Positions 20,015 to 30,722 of a DNA stretch of 64,000 nt are shown in pieces. Within the stretch, counting starts at the first letter, position 1. Each line of letters opens with the position of its first letter. A program made the position numbers and the translations under genes. A model generated the notes under the pieces. That model searched no databases, had not been told where the DNA came from, and worked only from the letters and a program-made list of their open reading frames with translations. The stretch comes from Burkholderiales bacterium (lineage in GTDB: Bacteria; Pseudomonadota; Gammaproteobacteria; Burkholderiales; SG8-39), in NCBI GenBank assembly GCA_027493935.1, contig JAOSJV010000010.1:434001-498000 (forward strand), read 5' to 3'.

Positions 20015-20692
20015 ATGCCGCGCGGGGGAAAGCGAGCGGGCGCCGGCCGCAAGAAGGAGTCGGCGAACCGCTCTCAGAAGACGATTGCCGAGGCCGCGGC
20101 CAAGACCGGCATGCTCCCGCTCGACGTCCTGCTCGCCGTCATGCGCACGGGCGTGCTTCCCGGTCGCAAGAAGAAGGTCTCGGCGAACCTGCAGCTCTAC
20201 GCGGCGAAGGAAGCGGCGAACTACTGCCACGCACGACTGCAGGCGATCGCAATCCAGCAGCCACGGCCCGAACTCGCAGGCTGGCAGTACATGGATCCCA
20301 CCCAACGCCTCGAGGCTGCGCGCCGGATCATGTTCGTGCTGAAGCAAGGTGCCGACGCCGCCGAGCGGGAGCGCCGCGACGCCGAGCAGCAGGAGCGCGA
20401 TGCCCGGCCGAGGCTGCCGCTACGCTCGATCAAGCCCGAACCGATCGAGGTGCCGCCCCGGCGCGGGCCCAATGTCGGCGTGCAGCGCGAGTTTGCCGTC
20501 GAGAGCCCCGCCGTCGAGTACCCGTTGCCGCTGTGGCTGAGCGTCGCCGACATGACCGAGGCCGAGTACCTGGCGCTCGCCCCGGACCAGCGACCGCATG
20601 AGGTTGTCATGCTCGACGACCGCGGCAAGGCTCACGTCGTCCTGACCGAGCACCCTGAGGCGTGGCGCCGGCGGATCCAGCAGGCGGCGTGA
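20015..20692 (+). CDS. Possible phage terminase small subunit
   Basis: This 225-residue protein starts MPRGGKRAGAGRKKESAN, a glycine/arginine/lysine-rich opening typical of phage small terminase (TerS) or related DNA-binding proteins. A helical segment of similar type follows (LPLDVLLAVMR, then LYAAKEAANYCHARLQAI). The second half is less conserved, with a proline-rich linker and a small C-terminal domain. TerS recognises pac DNA, and satellites use their own TerS to divert packaging by the helper's large subunit, which is missing here. The identity is a pattern match, not proof. It closes the plus-strand operon of the element. Confidence 0.62.
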   Translation: MPRGGKRAGAGRKKESANRSQKTIAEAAAKTGMLPLDVLLAVMRTGVLPGRKKKVSANLQLYAAKEAANYCHARLQAIAIQQPRPELAGWQYMDPTQRLEAARRIMFVLKQGADAAERERRDAEQQERDARPRLPLRSIKPEPIEVPPRRGPNVGVQREFAVESPAVEYPLPLWLSVADMTEAEYLALAPDQRPHEVVMLDDRGKAHVVLTEHPEAWRRRIQQAA

Positions 20693-20699
20693 GGGCGCG

Positions 20700-21002
20700 T
20701 CAGTCGCTTTCACCCGGAGCAGGGCGCTCGCGCCACACTGTCTTCGGGTCTTGAATCGCGTTGAACAACTCTTCCAGGCACTGCTGGTAGAACGGCTGAC
20801 ACGGAGTTCCTGCGTCCTCGGGTATCGACAGCCCCTCAAGGTGCACGCGAGCGGTCTTGCCGGCGTAGTGGGCGACGAGATCAGCCGAGCCGGACTCTGG
20901 ATGGACGACATCGAGCCTGATGCTCGGCACGGCCCCCTCCTCTTGCGGTCCCGCATTGGGTGCGTCGACGCCGGTCAAGCGGATCTCAACCCTCAGACCC
21001 AT
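20700..21002 (-). CDS. Hypothetical protein
   Basis: This 100-residue protein starts at the ATG at 21002 (MGLRVEIRLTGVDAPN). It has a beta-rich N-terminal half (IRLDVVHPESGSADLVAHYA) and a helical C-terminal part with two cysteines (TPCQPFYQQCLEELFNAI). No family recognised. It is on the minus strand with the neighbouring lipoprotein gene, 13 bases away, so the two probably form a small cargo operon beside the right end of the element. Confidence 0.55.
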   Translation of the reverse strand: MGLRVEIRLTGVDAPNAGPQEEGAVPSIRLDVVHPESGSADLVAHYAGKTARVHLEGLSIPEDAGTPCQPFYQQCLEELFNAIQDPKTVWRERPAPGESD

Positions 21003-21015
21003 CGCCTCGCACCTT

Positions 21016-21456
21016 CTAGTACTGCAGACGGTAAAGAGCTCCCTTGGATGACTTGCACGCCCCATAGCCATGACCAGTGAGGCTATCGTTCAAGAACTCA
21101 CAATGCATACGCGTCGCTCGATCACCAAAGACCGAGGCGGTGCCCTGGCTTCGGCCACGGACGGAATAGCCACTGGAACTTGCGGCACCAGCAGCGGAGC
21201 CGCCGGCACCATAGACGCTGGCGAGAATGCTGCCGAAACCGGTTATCGTGTCGTAGACGACAGAATACTCACCTCGAAGTACTTCGCCGTCTGGGAGCCG
21301 AATCTCGACGTCCCCATTTCCGGTTCCGTGTTCGATGAATTTCGCGCGGAGGACGCCGCTCGGCGCTGCCTCATCATTTGCTGGATAGAGCCGAGCTTCC
21401 CGCTCAATGGCGCACCCGACGAGCAGAACGCTCAAGAGGAGCAGATGCACTCGCAT
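21016..21456 (-). CDS. Lipoprotein of unknown function
   Basis: This 146-residue protein has a lipoprotein signal with the lipobox LLVGC, cysteine at about position 14, from the ATG at 21456. An upstream extension is open but would bury the signal, so I reject it. The mature part holds a beta-rich domain (GNGDVEIRLPDGEVLRGEYS), a glycine/alanine/serine-rich segment in the middle and a small end domain with paired cysteines (RMHCEFLNDSLTGHGYGAC). The pattern resembles small outer-membrane lipoproteins carried by prophages, which alter the host surface. G+C is lower than in the backbone. Confidence 0.68.
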   Translation of the reverse strand: MRVHLLLLSVLLVGCAIEREARLYPANDEAAPSGVLRAKFIEHGTGNGDVEIRLPDGEVLRGEYSVVYDTITGFGSILASVYGAGGSAAGAASSSGYSVRGRSQGTASVFGDRATRMHCEFLNDSLTGHGYGACKSSKGALYRLQY

Positions 21457-21633
21457 TGCGCACTGTGAGATTCGGAACGCAGAAATCGCGCTTCGGCAGA
21501 CTTGGAGCGTCACTGTGTCCGACCGTGGCCGTGTGTGCGAGAGCGCGATGATCGGCATGTCCCTACGCTGCACTTAGCTTGCACTTCTACGCCATCTGGA
21601 CTTCGCGGACCTCTACACTAAGCTATTGATTTT

Positions 21634-21711
<78 letters not shown>

Positions 21712-21745
21712 CGGATTACGCTTCGCCCGGACCGCGGCCGGGAGA

Positions 21746-22720
21746 TCAATAGTTGCGGTCCACGGCGAAAGCCGCTAAGTCTAGCAGAGCCTGGCGGTAT
21801 TTTGAATTCGCGACCTGGGCGATCGCGTCGCAGGCCGCACGGGCCTCGCGCCGCGCCTGCTCCCGCGCGAGTTCGAGCGCGCCGGTGACGCGGATCGCCT
21901 CGAGCACGGTGCGGAACTCGGCGCGCCCGCCCTCCTCGATCGCCCGGCGCACGACCGCCGCCTGCGCGGGGGTGCCGTTGCGCAGCACGTGGATCAGCGG
22001 CAGCGTCGGCTTGCCTTCGGCAAGGTCGTCGCCGAGGTTCTTGCCGGTCTCCTGGTGGTCGCCCGAGTAGTCGAGCACGTCGTCCACCAGCTGGAACGCG
22101 GTGCCGAGGTGCATGCCGTAGGTCGCCATGCCCGCCTCGATCGCCGCCGGCGCGCCGGCGAGGATCGCGCCGAGGCGCGCAGCGGCCTCGAACAGCTTCG
22201 CAGTCTTGCGCCGGATCACCTCGAGGTAGTCCGCCTCCGCGACCTCCGGGTTGCGGACGTTCAGGAGCTGCAGCACCTCTCCCTCGGCAATCACATTCGT
22301 CGCGTCGGCGAGCACGTCCATGACACGCATGCTACCGACGCCGACCATCATCTGGAAGGCCCGCGAATAGAGGAAATCACCGACCAGCACGCTCGCCGCG
22401 TTGCCGAATGACGCGTTGGCGGTTGCCCGGCCGCGCCGCAGGTCGGACTCGTCGACGACGTCGTCGTGCAGCAGCGTGGCGGTGTGGATGAACTCGACCA
22501 CCGCGGCAAGCTCGTGCCGATGGGTGCCGCGGTTGCCGGCCGCCCCGGCGGCGAGTAGCAGCAGCACAGGCCTCAGCCGCTTGCCGCCGCTCGCGATAAT
22601 GTACTCGGCGACCTGTCGGATCAGGAGCACGTCGGACTCGAGCCGCCGCCGGATCACCGCGTCCACGGCCGCGAGATCGTCCGCGATCAGGACGCGGATG
22701 TCATCCAATGCGGGTGCCAC
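21746..22720 (-). CDS. ispB: Octaprenyl diphosphate synthase
   Basis: This long-chain trans-prenyl transferase makes the side chain of ubiquinone. The 324-residue protein shows both aspartate-rich motifs: LLHDDVVDES at about residues 84-93 and LVDDVLDYSGD at about 210. GGKRLRP near residue 46 binds diphosphate, and KTAKLFE is also conserved. The start is a GTG (MAPALDDI). The position next to a divergent rplU-rpmA pair is typical of betaproteobacteria and of many gammaproteobacteria. Confidence 0.94.
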   Translation of the reverse strand: MAPALDDIRVLIADDLAAVDAVIRRRLESDVLLIRQVAEYIIASGGKRLRPVLLLLAAGAAGNRGTHRHELAAVVEFIHTATLLHDDVVDESDLRRGRATANASFGNAASVLVGDFLYSRAFQMMVGVGSMRVMDVLADATNVIAEGEVLQLLNVRNPEVAEADYLEVIRRKTAKLFEAAARLGAILAGAPAAIEAGMATYGMHLGTAFQLVDDVLDYSGDHQETGKNLGDDLAEGKPTLPLIHVLRNGTPAQAAVVRRAIEEGGRAEFRTVLEAIRVTGALELAREQARREARAACDAIAQVANSKYRQALLDLAAFAVDRNY

Positions 22721-22908
22721 GGCAGTTCAAACGGGCTGGATTGCCCTGGCGCTGACGGGGGAGGCGACGATGGCGGGCGCGACGGACGCATCAGGCAGGA
22801 TAGCGGCTGGGCGGCTGGGGCGGCACGTCCCGCCGACCCAAAACGCAGGCCGCGACGCGCCGCTCCCGACCCGCTTCGGGGCCACCGCGCGAGGATAGCA
22901 TAGCGCCT

Positions 22909-22938
22909 TTGACGTCCGTGCCCGATGCTCGCTATAAT
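22909..22938 (+). promoter_or_regulatory. Sigma-70 promoter of rplU-rpmA
   Basis: TTGACG (22909-22914) and TATAAT (22933-22938) are separated by 18 bases. Transcription should begin near 22945, which gives a leader of about 107 bases before rplU. It lies in the divergent spacer with ispB, which otherwise shows nothing recognisable. Confidence 0.82.
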
Positions 22939-23051
22939 GCACGGTTTTCGCAGGGGAAAGGCGGCCATTGGCGGCCATTGCGACCGCGCCTGTGCGGAAA
23001 CGGTCGGGGCTACTCGCACACCAATCTCGGGACGACAACGGGACGACAATC

Positions 23052-23363
23052 ATGTACGCGGTGATCCGTACCGGCGGCAGGCAGTATCGCGTCGCGGCCG
23101 GCGACAAGCTCAAAGTGGAGAAGCTCCCAGCCGATGTCGGAGCGGAGGTGGTGCTCGATCAGGTGCTCGCCGTCGGCGAGGGCGAAGGCGTGAAGGTCGG
23201 CGCGCCGCTGGTCGCCGGCGCGAGCGTCAAGGCGAAGGTGCTCGGCCACGGCCGCGGCGACAAGGTTAAGATCTTCAAGTTGCGTCGGCGCAAGCACTAC
23301 AAGAAGTCGCAGGGCCACCGGCAGTCCTACACCGAGATCGAGATCACCGGCGTCTCCGGGTAG
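23052..23363 (+). CDS. rplU: 50S ribosomal protein L21
   Basis: The 103-residue protein has the expected length and motifs: [18 protein letters not shown] at the N-terminus, KVEKL, and [17 protein letters not shown] with the SYTEIEI ending. L21 binds 23S rRNA and contacts L20. No strong ribosome site precedes the ATG at 23052, but homology fixes the start. It is the first gene of the rplU-rpmA operon. Confidence 0.97.
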   Translation: MYAVIRTGGRQYRVAAGDKLKVEKLPADVGAEVVLDQVLAVGEGEGVKVGAPLVAGASVKAKVLGHGRGDKVKIFKLRRRKHYKKSQGHRQSYTEIEITGVSG

Positions 23364-23405
23364 GAGACGCCGCGCAGGGGTTCGGGAAGCACTCGAGGAG
23401 CAGTC

Positions 23406-23666
23406 ATGGCACACAAGAAGGCAGGCGGCAGCTCGCGCAACGGCCGCGATTCCCAGGCGAAGCGCCTCGGCGTGAAGCGCTACGGCGGCCAGCTCGTCAG
23501 CGCGGGCAGCATCATCGTGCGCCAGCGCGGCACGCGCGTCCATCCGGGCGTGAACGTCGGGCTCGGCCGCGACCACACGCTGTTCGCCAAGGTCGCCGGC
23601 ACGGTGCAGTTCGGACATCGCGGCCCGGACGGCAAGCACTGCGTGAACGTCATCGCGGCCTCCTGA
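23406..23666 (+). CDS. rpmA: 50S ribosomal protein L27
   Basis: This 86-residue protein begins [16 protein letters not shown], the flexible N-terminal tail that reaches the peptidyl transferase centre. No processed leader precedes it, unlike in Firmicutes. [18 protein letters not shown] is the core motif. The gene lies 42 bases after rplU, with GAGGAG shortly before the ATG. An intrinsic terminator follows. Confidence 0.97.
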   Translation: MAHKKAGGSSRNGRDSQAKRLGVKRYGGQLVSAGSIIVRQRGTRVHPGVNVGLGRDHTLFAKVAGTVQFGHRGPDGKHCVNVIAAS

Positions 23667-25901
<2,235 letters not shown>

Positions 25902-25979
25902 CGGAGGCTGCGCCGAGCCCTGCGCTATTGAGGTTCGGTCGAAGCGAGCTTCCCTAGCGCGCCTTTCGCCGGCGACGCG

Positions 25980-26573
25980 CTACTTGCCGAGCGGCACCAC
26001 GCGATCGGTCTCCTCCTCGGAGGCGCGCGGATGCCGGCCGCGCTTCAGCGCTGCGATGCCTTCGGCCGTGTCACGGATGATGCTGCGCGCGGGACAGAAG
26101 AAATCGGCGTAGAGCACGTAGACGTGCCCCTCGCGCGCCGGCGCGCCGATCTTAGCCCAGCCCGTCGCGTGCTTGTCAATCCACTTGCCGTCGGCCCGCG
26201 CGAAGGCGTACACGCGGCGCTCGCGCGTGTTGCAGCGGATGCCCTCGTAGGTCACGTTGGTCGCACCGGCGTCGCTGCGCGCGACCAGTGTGTAGCGCAC
26301 CACCCCGTCTGCGCCGACGGTGACCGAGGCGGTGTCCACGGCGTAGGTAAATGCGCGCCGAGCGGGGCCAGCGTCGAACGGGATCAGGTTCTCGGCTACG
26401 GGCGGCGACGGCAGCGCGACGCGGTCCTCGCGGAACGGTTTCTCGGAGAAATCGATGCTGTCGGCCGCAGAATCGCGCGGCTGATTCTGGGCAAGCGCGA
26501 CCGCAGTCGCCGCGGCGAGCACCGGCACGGCCAGGGCCGCAACGCGGGCGGCGCGACGCCCGGACGCGCTCAC
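25980..26573 (-). CDS. CNP1-like family protein, exported
   Basis: This 197-residue protein has a signal peptide of about 28 residues ending VALAQNQ. The mature part contains the motifs I associate with the CNP1-like family: FREDRVALPSPPVAENLIPF, FTYAVDTASVTVGADGVVRY, YEGIRCNTRERRVYAF and the C-terminal LYADFFCPA. Two cysteines (RCNT and FFCP) may form a disulphide. The start is a GTG that overlaps the stop of the DUF3501 gene (GTGA). The function is unknown. Confidence 0.85.
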   Translation of the reverse strand: MSASGRRAARVAALAVPVLAAATAVALAQNQPRDSAADSIDFSEKPFREDRVALPSPPVAENLIPFDAGPARRAFTYAVDTASVTVGADGVVRYTLVARSDAGATNVTYEGIRCNTRERRVYAFARADGKWIDKHATGWAKIGAPAREGHVYVLYADFFCPARSIIRDTAEGIAALKRGRHPRASEEETDRVVPLGK

Positions 26574-27178
26574 GCGAGGTCGCTGGCGAGAGAGTTGCGG
26601 ACGTTCGCAGGCACTGGCTCGAGCGCCGCATCATACGCCGAGTGGTCGACGCCAATCGCGAGCGCGACACCGTACTTGAGCGCCTTCGCCATCTCCTCAC
26701 TGAGCTCGAAGCGCAGGAAATGCACCGAGGAGGTCTTCTCCTCGTTCTCGCGCTCGAGGTCCTCGTCGGCAATGGCATATACCCGCTCGCAGCCTTCGAC
26801 CTGGACCCAGACGCGGTCTTCGATGCCCTTCAGCTCGGCGAGCCGCAGGCGCCGCTCCTCGGATTCCGGGTACTCGATCATCAGTGTCGCCTTGAAGTTG
26901 CGGCCGTCGGGGACGAGCGGATTGTATGCATCGAGCTCGTGCTGGATGCCCTCCTCCTCGAAGATGCGCTCGACGCGCAGCATTTCCTGAATCTGGTAGC
27001 GGATGGTCAGCTCGTCCTCGAAGATCAGCGTCACATGTTCGCCCAGATGAACAGTGCGGTCCTTCTTGTGCGCCATGACCTTGGCCCGGAACGCGGAGCG
27101 CTGCTTCGCGTAGGCCTCCAGGGTGAGCAGGCTTTCTCTCTCGATTCTCGGCATGGTCTGCATCGTCTTCTCCGTCAC
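26570..27178 (-). CDS. DUF3501 family protein
   Basis: This 202-residue protein carries the DUF3501 features: SLLTLEAYAKQRSAFRAKVM near the start, HLGEHVTLIFEDELTIRYQ, IQEMLRVERIFEEEGIQHEL, and KATLMIEYPESEERR in the middle. It is cytoplasmic and has no cysteine pairs for a metal site. The GTG start overlaps the stop of the Cys-rich Fe-S protein (GTGA), and its own stop overlaps the CNP1-like start. DUF3501, a heterodisulphide-reductase-like protein and rubrerythrin recur together in proteobacteria, so they probably serve one redox or peroxide-stress function. Confidence 0.87.
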   Translation of the reverse strand: MTEKTMQTMPRIERESLLTLEAYAKQRSAFRAKVMAHKKDRTVHLGEHVTLIFEDELTIRYQIQEMLRVERIFEEEGIQHELDAYNPLVPDGRNFKATLMIEYPESEERRLRLAELKGIEDRVWVQVEGCERVYAIADEDLERENEEKTSSVHFLRFELSEEMAKALKYGVALAIGVDHSAYDAALEPVPANVRNSLASDLA

Positions 27179-28517
27179 AATCCGTAGGCCATGCGCAGCA
27201 GCGTGATCGGATGCTCCTTGCGCGAGTGCCCGCTTCCCCTTGCGCGCGCGCCATGCCCTGCATGATGTGGCGCGCCGCCATCGCGCAATCCGAGCTCACG
27301 TAGTCGGGCGCGTGTTCGGCTACCGCACGCGCGACCGGGCGAGCGATCTTCATCGAGTGCGCGAAGTACTCGGACTTCACGCCCCAGGTGCCGTCGTGCC
27401 CAGAGCAGCGCTCGACAGTCTTCACATCGGTGCCGGGCACGAGCTGCAGTAGCTCTCGCGTCTTCTGGCCGATGTTCTGCACGCGCGAATGGCAGGGAAT
27501 GTGGTACGCGACCTTGCCGAGACCGGTCTTGAAGTCGGTCTTCAGCAGCCCGTCCTTGTTGCGCAGGACGAGATATTCGAACGGCTCGAACATCGCGTCG
27601 GCGACGGCCTTCACGTCCGCGTCCTCCGGGAAGAGCAGCGGCAACTCGTTGCGGAACATCAGCGTGCAGGACGGCACGGCGGTCACGATCGCATAACCGG
27701 CGCGGGCGAGCCGCGCGAGGCCGGGGATATTCGTGTTCTTGAGGCGCTCGACCGCCTCCAGATCGCCGAGCTCGAGTTTCGGCATTCCGCAGCACGCCTC
27801 TTTCTCGGCGAGGACGTAGGGGATCTCGTTGTGGTCTAGCACCTTGAGCAGGTCGTGCCCGATCCCCGGCTCGTTGTAGTTGATGTAGCAGGTCGCGAAG
27901 ATCGCGACCTTGCCGGGGGTGCGCGTACCGTCACGCACCGGGTGCGCCTTGCTCGCGGCCGCCGCTGCGCGGAACTTGGCCGGCGCATAGGGCGGAAGCT
28001 CGCGTTCGCGGTGCACGCCGAGGAGCTTGTCGAGCGCCGCGCGCGCCGTCCCGTTGCGGTTCACGGCGTTCACAGTCTGCGCCACCACCGGAATGGCGGC
28101 GAGCCGCCCGATCGCATCGGTGTTGGAGAGCAGCCGGTCTCGGAACGGCGCCCCATGCTTGCGGAACTTGACCGCCTTGGCCCGCAGCATCAGGTGCGGG
28201 AAGTCGACGTTCCACGCGTGAGGTGGCACGTACGGGCACTTGGTCATGTAGCAGAGATCGCAGAGGTAACACTGGTCGACCACCTTCGCGTAGTCGCTGC
28301 GGTCGACCCCGTCCAGCTCGCCGGTCTTGCCCTCGTCGACCAGGTCGAACAGCGTCGGGAAGGCGTTGCACAGGCTCACGCATCTGCGGCAGCCGTGGCA
28401 TATGTCGAACACGCGGTGCAACTCGGCGTCGAGCTCGTCCTGGTCGTAGAACGCCGCGGAGCGCCAGTCGACCGGGTGGCGCGTCGGCGCCTCGAGGCTT
28501 CCTTCGCGTGTCGTCAT
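27175..28517 (-). CDS. Fe-S oxidoreductase with heterodisulphide-reductase-like CCG domains (frame break at the end)
   Basis: The protein is about 447 residues. Two 4Fe-4S motifs lie near the N-terminus ([15 protein letters not shown] at about residue 40 and [14 protein letters not shown] at about 83). Two Cys-rich CCG-type domains follow, with [29 protein letters not shown] and CSGHDGTWG. This is the GlpC/HdrB-like plan, a cytoplasmic electron-transfer protein that probably works with a flavoprotein. The frame breaks near 27235. The other frame ends [17 protein letters not shown], which I take as the true C-terminus. It is coupled to DUF3501 (GTGA) and follows rubrerythrin. Confidence 0.87.
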
Positions 28518-28629
28518 GGTGAAGGTCTCGGCTTGGGTCGGTGGGCACCGCGCGCGTCGCATGCGGACACGAGCGGTGGCGCTCATCGCGCCGCCGACGG
28601 GCGTCCGTGCGACAGTCCCGCGCGCTATC

Positions 28630-28653
28630 GGAGGCGGCCCCTTCGTCGCCTCC
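28630..28653 (-). terminator. Hairpin after the rubrerythrin gene
   Basis: GGAGGCG (28630-28636) and CGCCTCC (28647-28653) can form a 7-bp stem with a 10-base loop, 16 bases after the rubrerythrin stop on the minus strand. No T run follows, so this is a weak terminator or an attenuating hairpin before the Fe-S gene, which starts at 28517. Confidence 0.35.
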
Positions 28654-28669
28654 GCAGTGCGGTACTCAC

Positions 28670-29095
28670 TCAGTCCGTCAGCGCGTCGAGCGCCTTCTGG
28701 AACCGGTTGGCGTGCGAGCGCTCCGCTTTCGCCAGCGTCTCGAACCAGTCGGCGATCTCGTCGAATCCTTCCGCGCGTGCGGTCTTGGCCATGCCCGGGT
28801 ACATGTCGGTGTACTCGTGCGTCTCGCCGGCGACGGCCGACTTCAGATTGTCGCGCGAGGAGCCGATCGGCAGCCCGGTGGCGGGATCGCCGACCGCTTC
28901 GAGGTACTCGAGGTGGCCGTGCGCGTGGCCTGTCTCGCCTTCGGCAGTCGAGCGGAAGAGCGCGGCGACGTCGTTCTGGCCTTCGACGTCAGCCTTGTTC
29001 GCGAAGTAGAGATAACGGCGGTTGGCCTGGGACTCGCCGGCGAAGGCGTCCTTCAGGCAGGTTTCGGTCTTGGATCCTTTGAGCGACTTGGCCAT
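28670..29095 (-). CDS. Rubrerythrin family protein (diiron domain only)
   Basis: This 141-residue protein is a four-helix ferritin-like diiron domain without the C-terminal rubredoxin domain. Ligand motifs are visible as [34 protein letters not shown] and [10 protein letters not shown]. Such proteins reduce hydrogen peroxide with electrons from a separate donor. The neighbouring Fe-S oxidoreductase could be that donor. AAAGGAGG lies 5 bases before the ATG at 29095. A PerR-like palindrome is found further upstream, suggesting peroxide control. Confidence 0.9.
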   Translation of the reverse strand: MAKSLKGSKTETCLKDAFAGESQANRRYLYFANKADVEGQNDVAALFRSTAEGETGHAHGHLEYLEAVGDPATGLPIGSSRDNLKSAVAGETHEYTDMYPGMAKTARAEGFDEIADWFETLAKAERSHANRFQKALDALTD

Positions 29096-29209
29096 GACAG
29101 CCTCCTTTAGCGTTCGGGTTGACGACAACTAGGGTGTGTAGGCGCGCCGCGGCGGGTGACCTCGGTCAGGTATTCCCCGCCGCCGCAAAGACCCTTCAGG
29201 GGTCCATAA

Positions 29210-29224
29210 TTAGACTAATTCTAA
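29210..29224 (-). promoter_or_regulatory. PerR/Fur-type 7-1-7 palindrome upstream of rubrerythrin
   Basis: TTAGACTAATTCTAA on the plus strand is a 15-bp near-perfect 7-1-7 inverted repeat, extended to 17 bp by ATTAGA/TCTAAT arms. It resembles PerR boxes (TTATAATNATTATAA). It lies 115 bases before the rubrerythrin start, in a short A+T-rich patch that is unusual for this genome. The operator is inferred, and no regulator gene is nearby. Confidence 0.5.
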
Positions 29225-29330
29225 TCAATCGATGAAGTATAGGCAAGAGCCTCAGGACCGGCGCGGCAGATCATCGCGCGTGCCGCTCCACCGCCGGCGC
29301 ATCCAGCGGCCCGCCGGGCGCGCGCCGCGC

Positions 29331-29933
29331 TCAGACACGCCCCTCGGTCGCGAGATTCGCGCGGGTCGCCGCGTCGGCGCCCGGCCCGAACCGGCTGCGC
29401 CCATGTGCATAATTGTCGCAGAACGCGAACTCGAACCGCAGGTCCTGGACCGCGAGCGCCCCGATGACCCGGTTCTCGTATGAGTAGTCGTCCTCGTGCG
29501 CTACGAGCGTCGGCCAGTCGCGGTGATCCAGGATGGGCCCGAAGAACACGATGCCGGGCCGCGCCTTTACGCGGAGCGCGCAGGCACCGGGCGTGCGTCC
29601 CGACATCGGCAGGAAATCGATATCGCGCGTGAGCCGCGTCTTATGGTCCACCCGCTGGTCCACCTGCACACCGAGATACGGCGCCTCCTCGATCGTCGCG
29701 ACCACCTGCAGCCCCGCGGCGCGTCAATGCGCCGCCGCGGCCGCGCCGCGCGCGCTGGGGAGGAACAGGAAGCGCACCTCGGCCATCGCCGCAAGCGTGT
29801 CGTGCAGCGCCGAGTCGAACGCCGGGGCGTTCACTAGGATCCCGCCGGCGACCGGGTCGACGAGCAGAAACGACGCCGGCTCCCCGCCGGCCAGGAACAC
29901 CCGGCGGCTCGGCAGGTTCAACAGCTCGACCAT
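29331..29933 (-). CDS. Degenerate metallo-beta-lactamase-fold protein (in-frame stop)
   Basis: From the ATG at 29933, residues such as RRVFLAGGEPASFLLVDP and GGILVNAPAFDSALHD match the opening of MBL-fold hydrolases. At 29724-29726 there is a TGA in the same frame, where W (TGG) would fit the sequence HWRAAGLQVVATIEEAPYL. Past it the frame continues to 29331 with a plausible C-terminal half (FLPMSGRTPGACAL, GIVFFGPILDH). The classical HxHxDH zinc motif is absent (PSARGAAAAA stands there), so it is probably not a metal hydrolase. One substitution, real or a sequence error, explains the stop. The total is about 200 residues. Confidence 0.6.
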
Positions 29934-29979
29934 TGCCAGCCGCGCCCTGCACGCTCGCCGATGAGGTACGGCTCCGCGC

Positions 29980-30555
29980 TCAGGACCGGTCCGGTACCGG
30001 CGCAGCCACGGGGCCGCACACCTCGGGCGCGGCCGCCTCGCGGTGGTGGAGGCCGTCCCGACGCCCCGAGAGGCGCCGGCGGTCGCGCAGCAGGTGCCGC
30101 GCGAGCTCGGTGAGCGCCTGCTGGTAGACGTCGCGCTTGAACTCGATGACCGACTCGAGCGGAACCCAGTACTCGCTCCAGCGCCACGCGTCGAACTCGG
30201 GCTTGGCCGAAGCGCGCAGGCAGACGTCGGTGTCGCGTCCGACCAAGCGCAGCAGGAACCAGATCTGCTTCTGGCCGCGGTAGTTCCCGCGCCAGTCGCG
30301 CCGGAGCCACTGCTGCGGAACCTCGTAGCGCAGCCAGCCACGCGTGCGGCCGAGGATGCGTACGTGATCGGTCTGCAGCCCGATCTCCTCGCGCAGCTCG
30401 CGGTACATCGCCTGTTCCGGCGACTCGCCGTGCTTGATTCCACCCTGCGGGAACTGCCACGAATGCTCGTTGACGCGCTTGCCCCAGAACACCTCGTCCC
30501 GGAGATTGCACAGGATGATGCCGACGTTCGGGCGGTATCCGTCTCGGTCGAGCAT
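29980..30555 (-). CDS. rppH: RNA pyrophosphohydrolase
   Basis: RppH removes pyrophosphate from the 5' triphosphate of mRNA and starts decay. The protein of about 191 residues opens [17 protein letters not shown], typical of RppH, and carries the Nudix box at about residues 39-60 ([19 protein letters not shown] and IGL). [19 protein letters not shown] follows. The ATG at 30555 is chosen by homology, since the open frame upstream is not conserved. The last 25 residues are not typical. It is divergent from proS, a usual betaproteobacterial arrangement. Confidence 0.94.
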   Translation of the reverse strand: MLDRDGYRPNVGIILCNLRDEVFWGKRVNEHSWQFPQGGIKHGESPEQAMYRELREEIGLQTDHVRILGRTRGWLRYEVPQQWLRRDWRGNYRGQKQIWFLLRLVGRDTDVCLRASAKPEFDAWRWSEYWVPLESVIEFKRDVYQQALTELARHLLRDRRRLSGRRDGLHHREAAAPEVCGPVAAPVPDRS

Positions 30556-30722
30556 TGTGGGTTCCCTGCATGCGCTGGCCCGGGGCCGCACCCCGCGCCC
30601 GTCACCTCGCGATAATTCTTCCACAATTCCCTCCGCGTGCCTAGCAAACGCGCGCCCGGGGCGGCGAGTCGGGCCATTCGATCGAGTAGAATCCATGACT
30701 TTCCGCAGGCACCTGCCGCACG

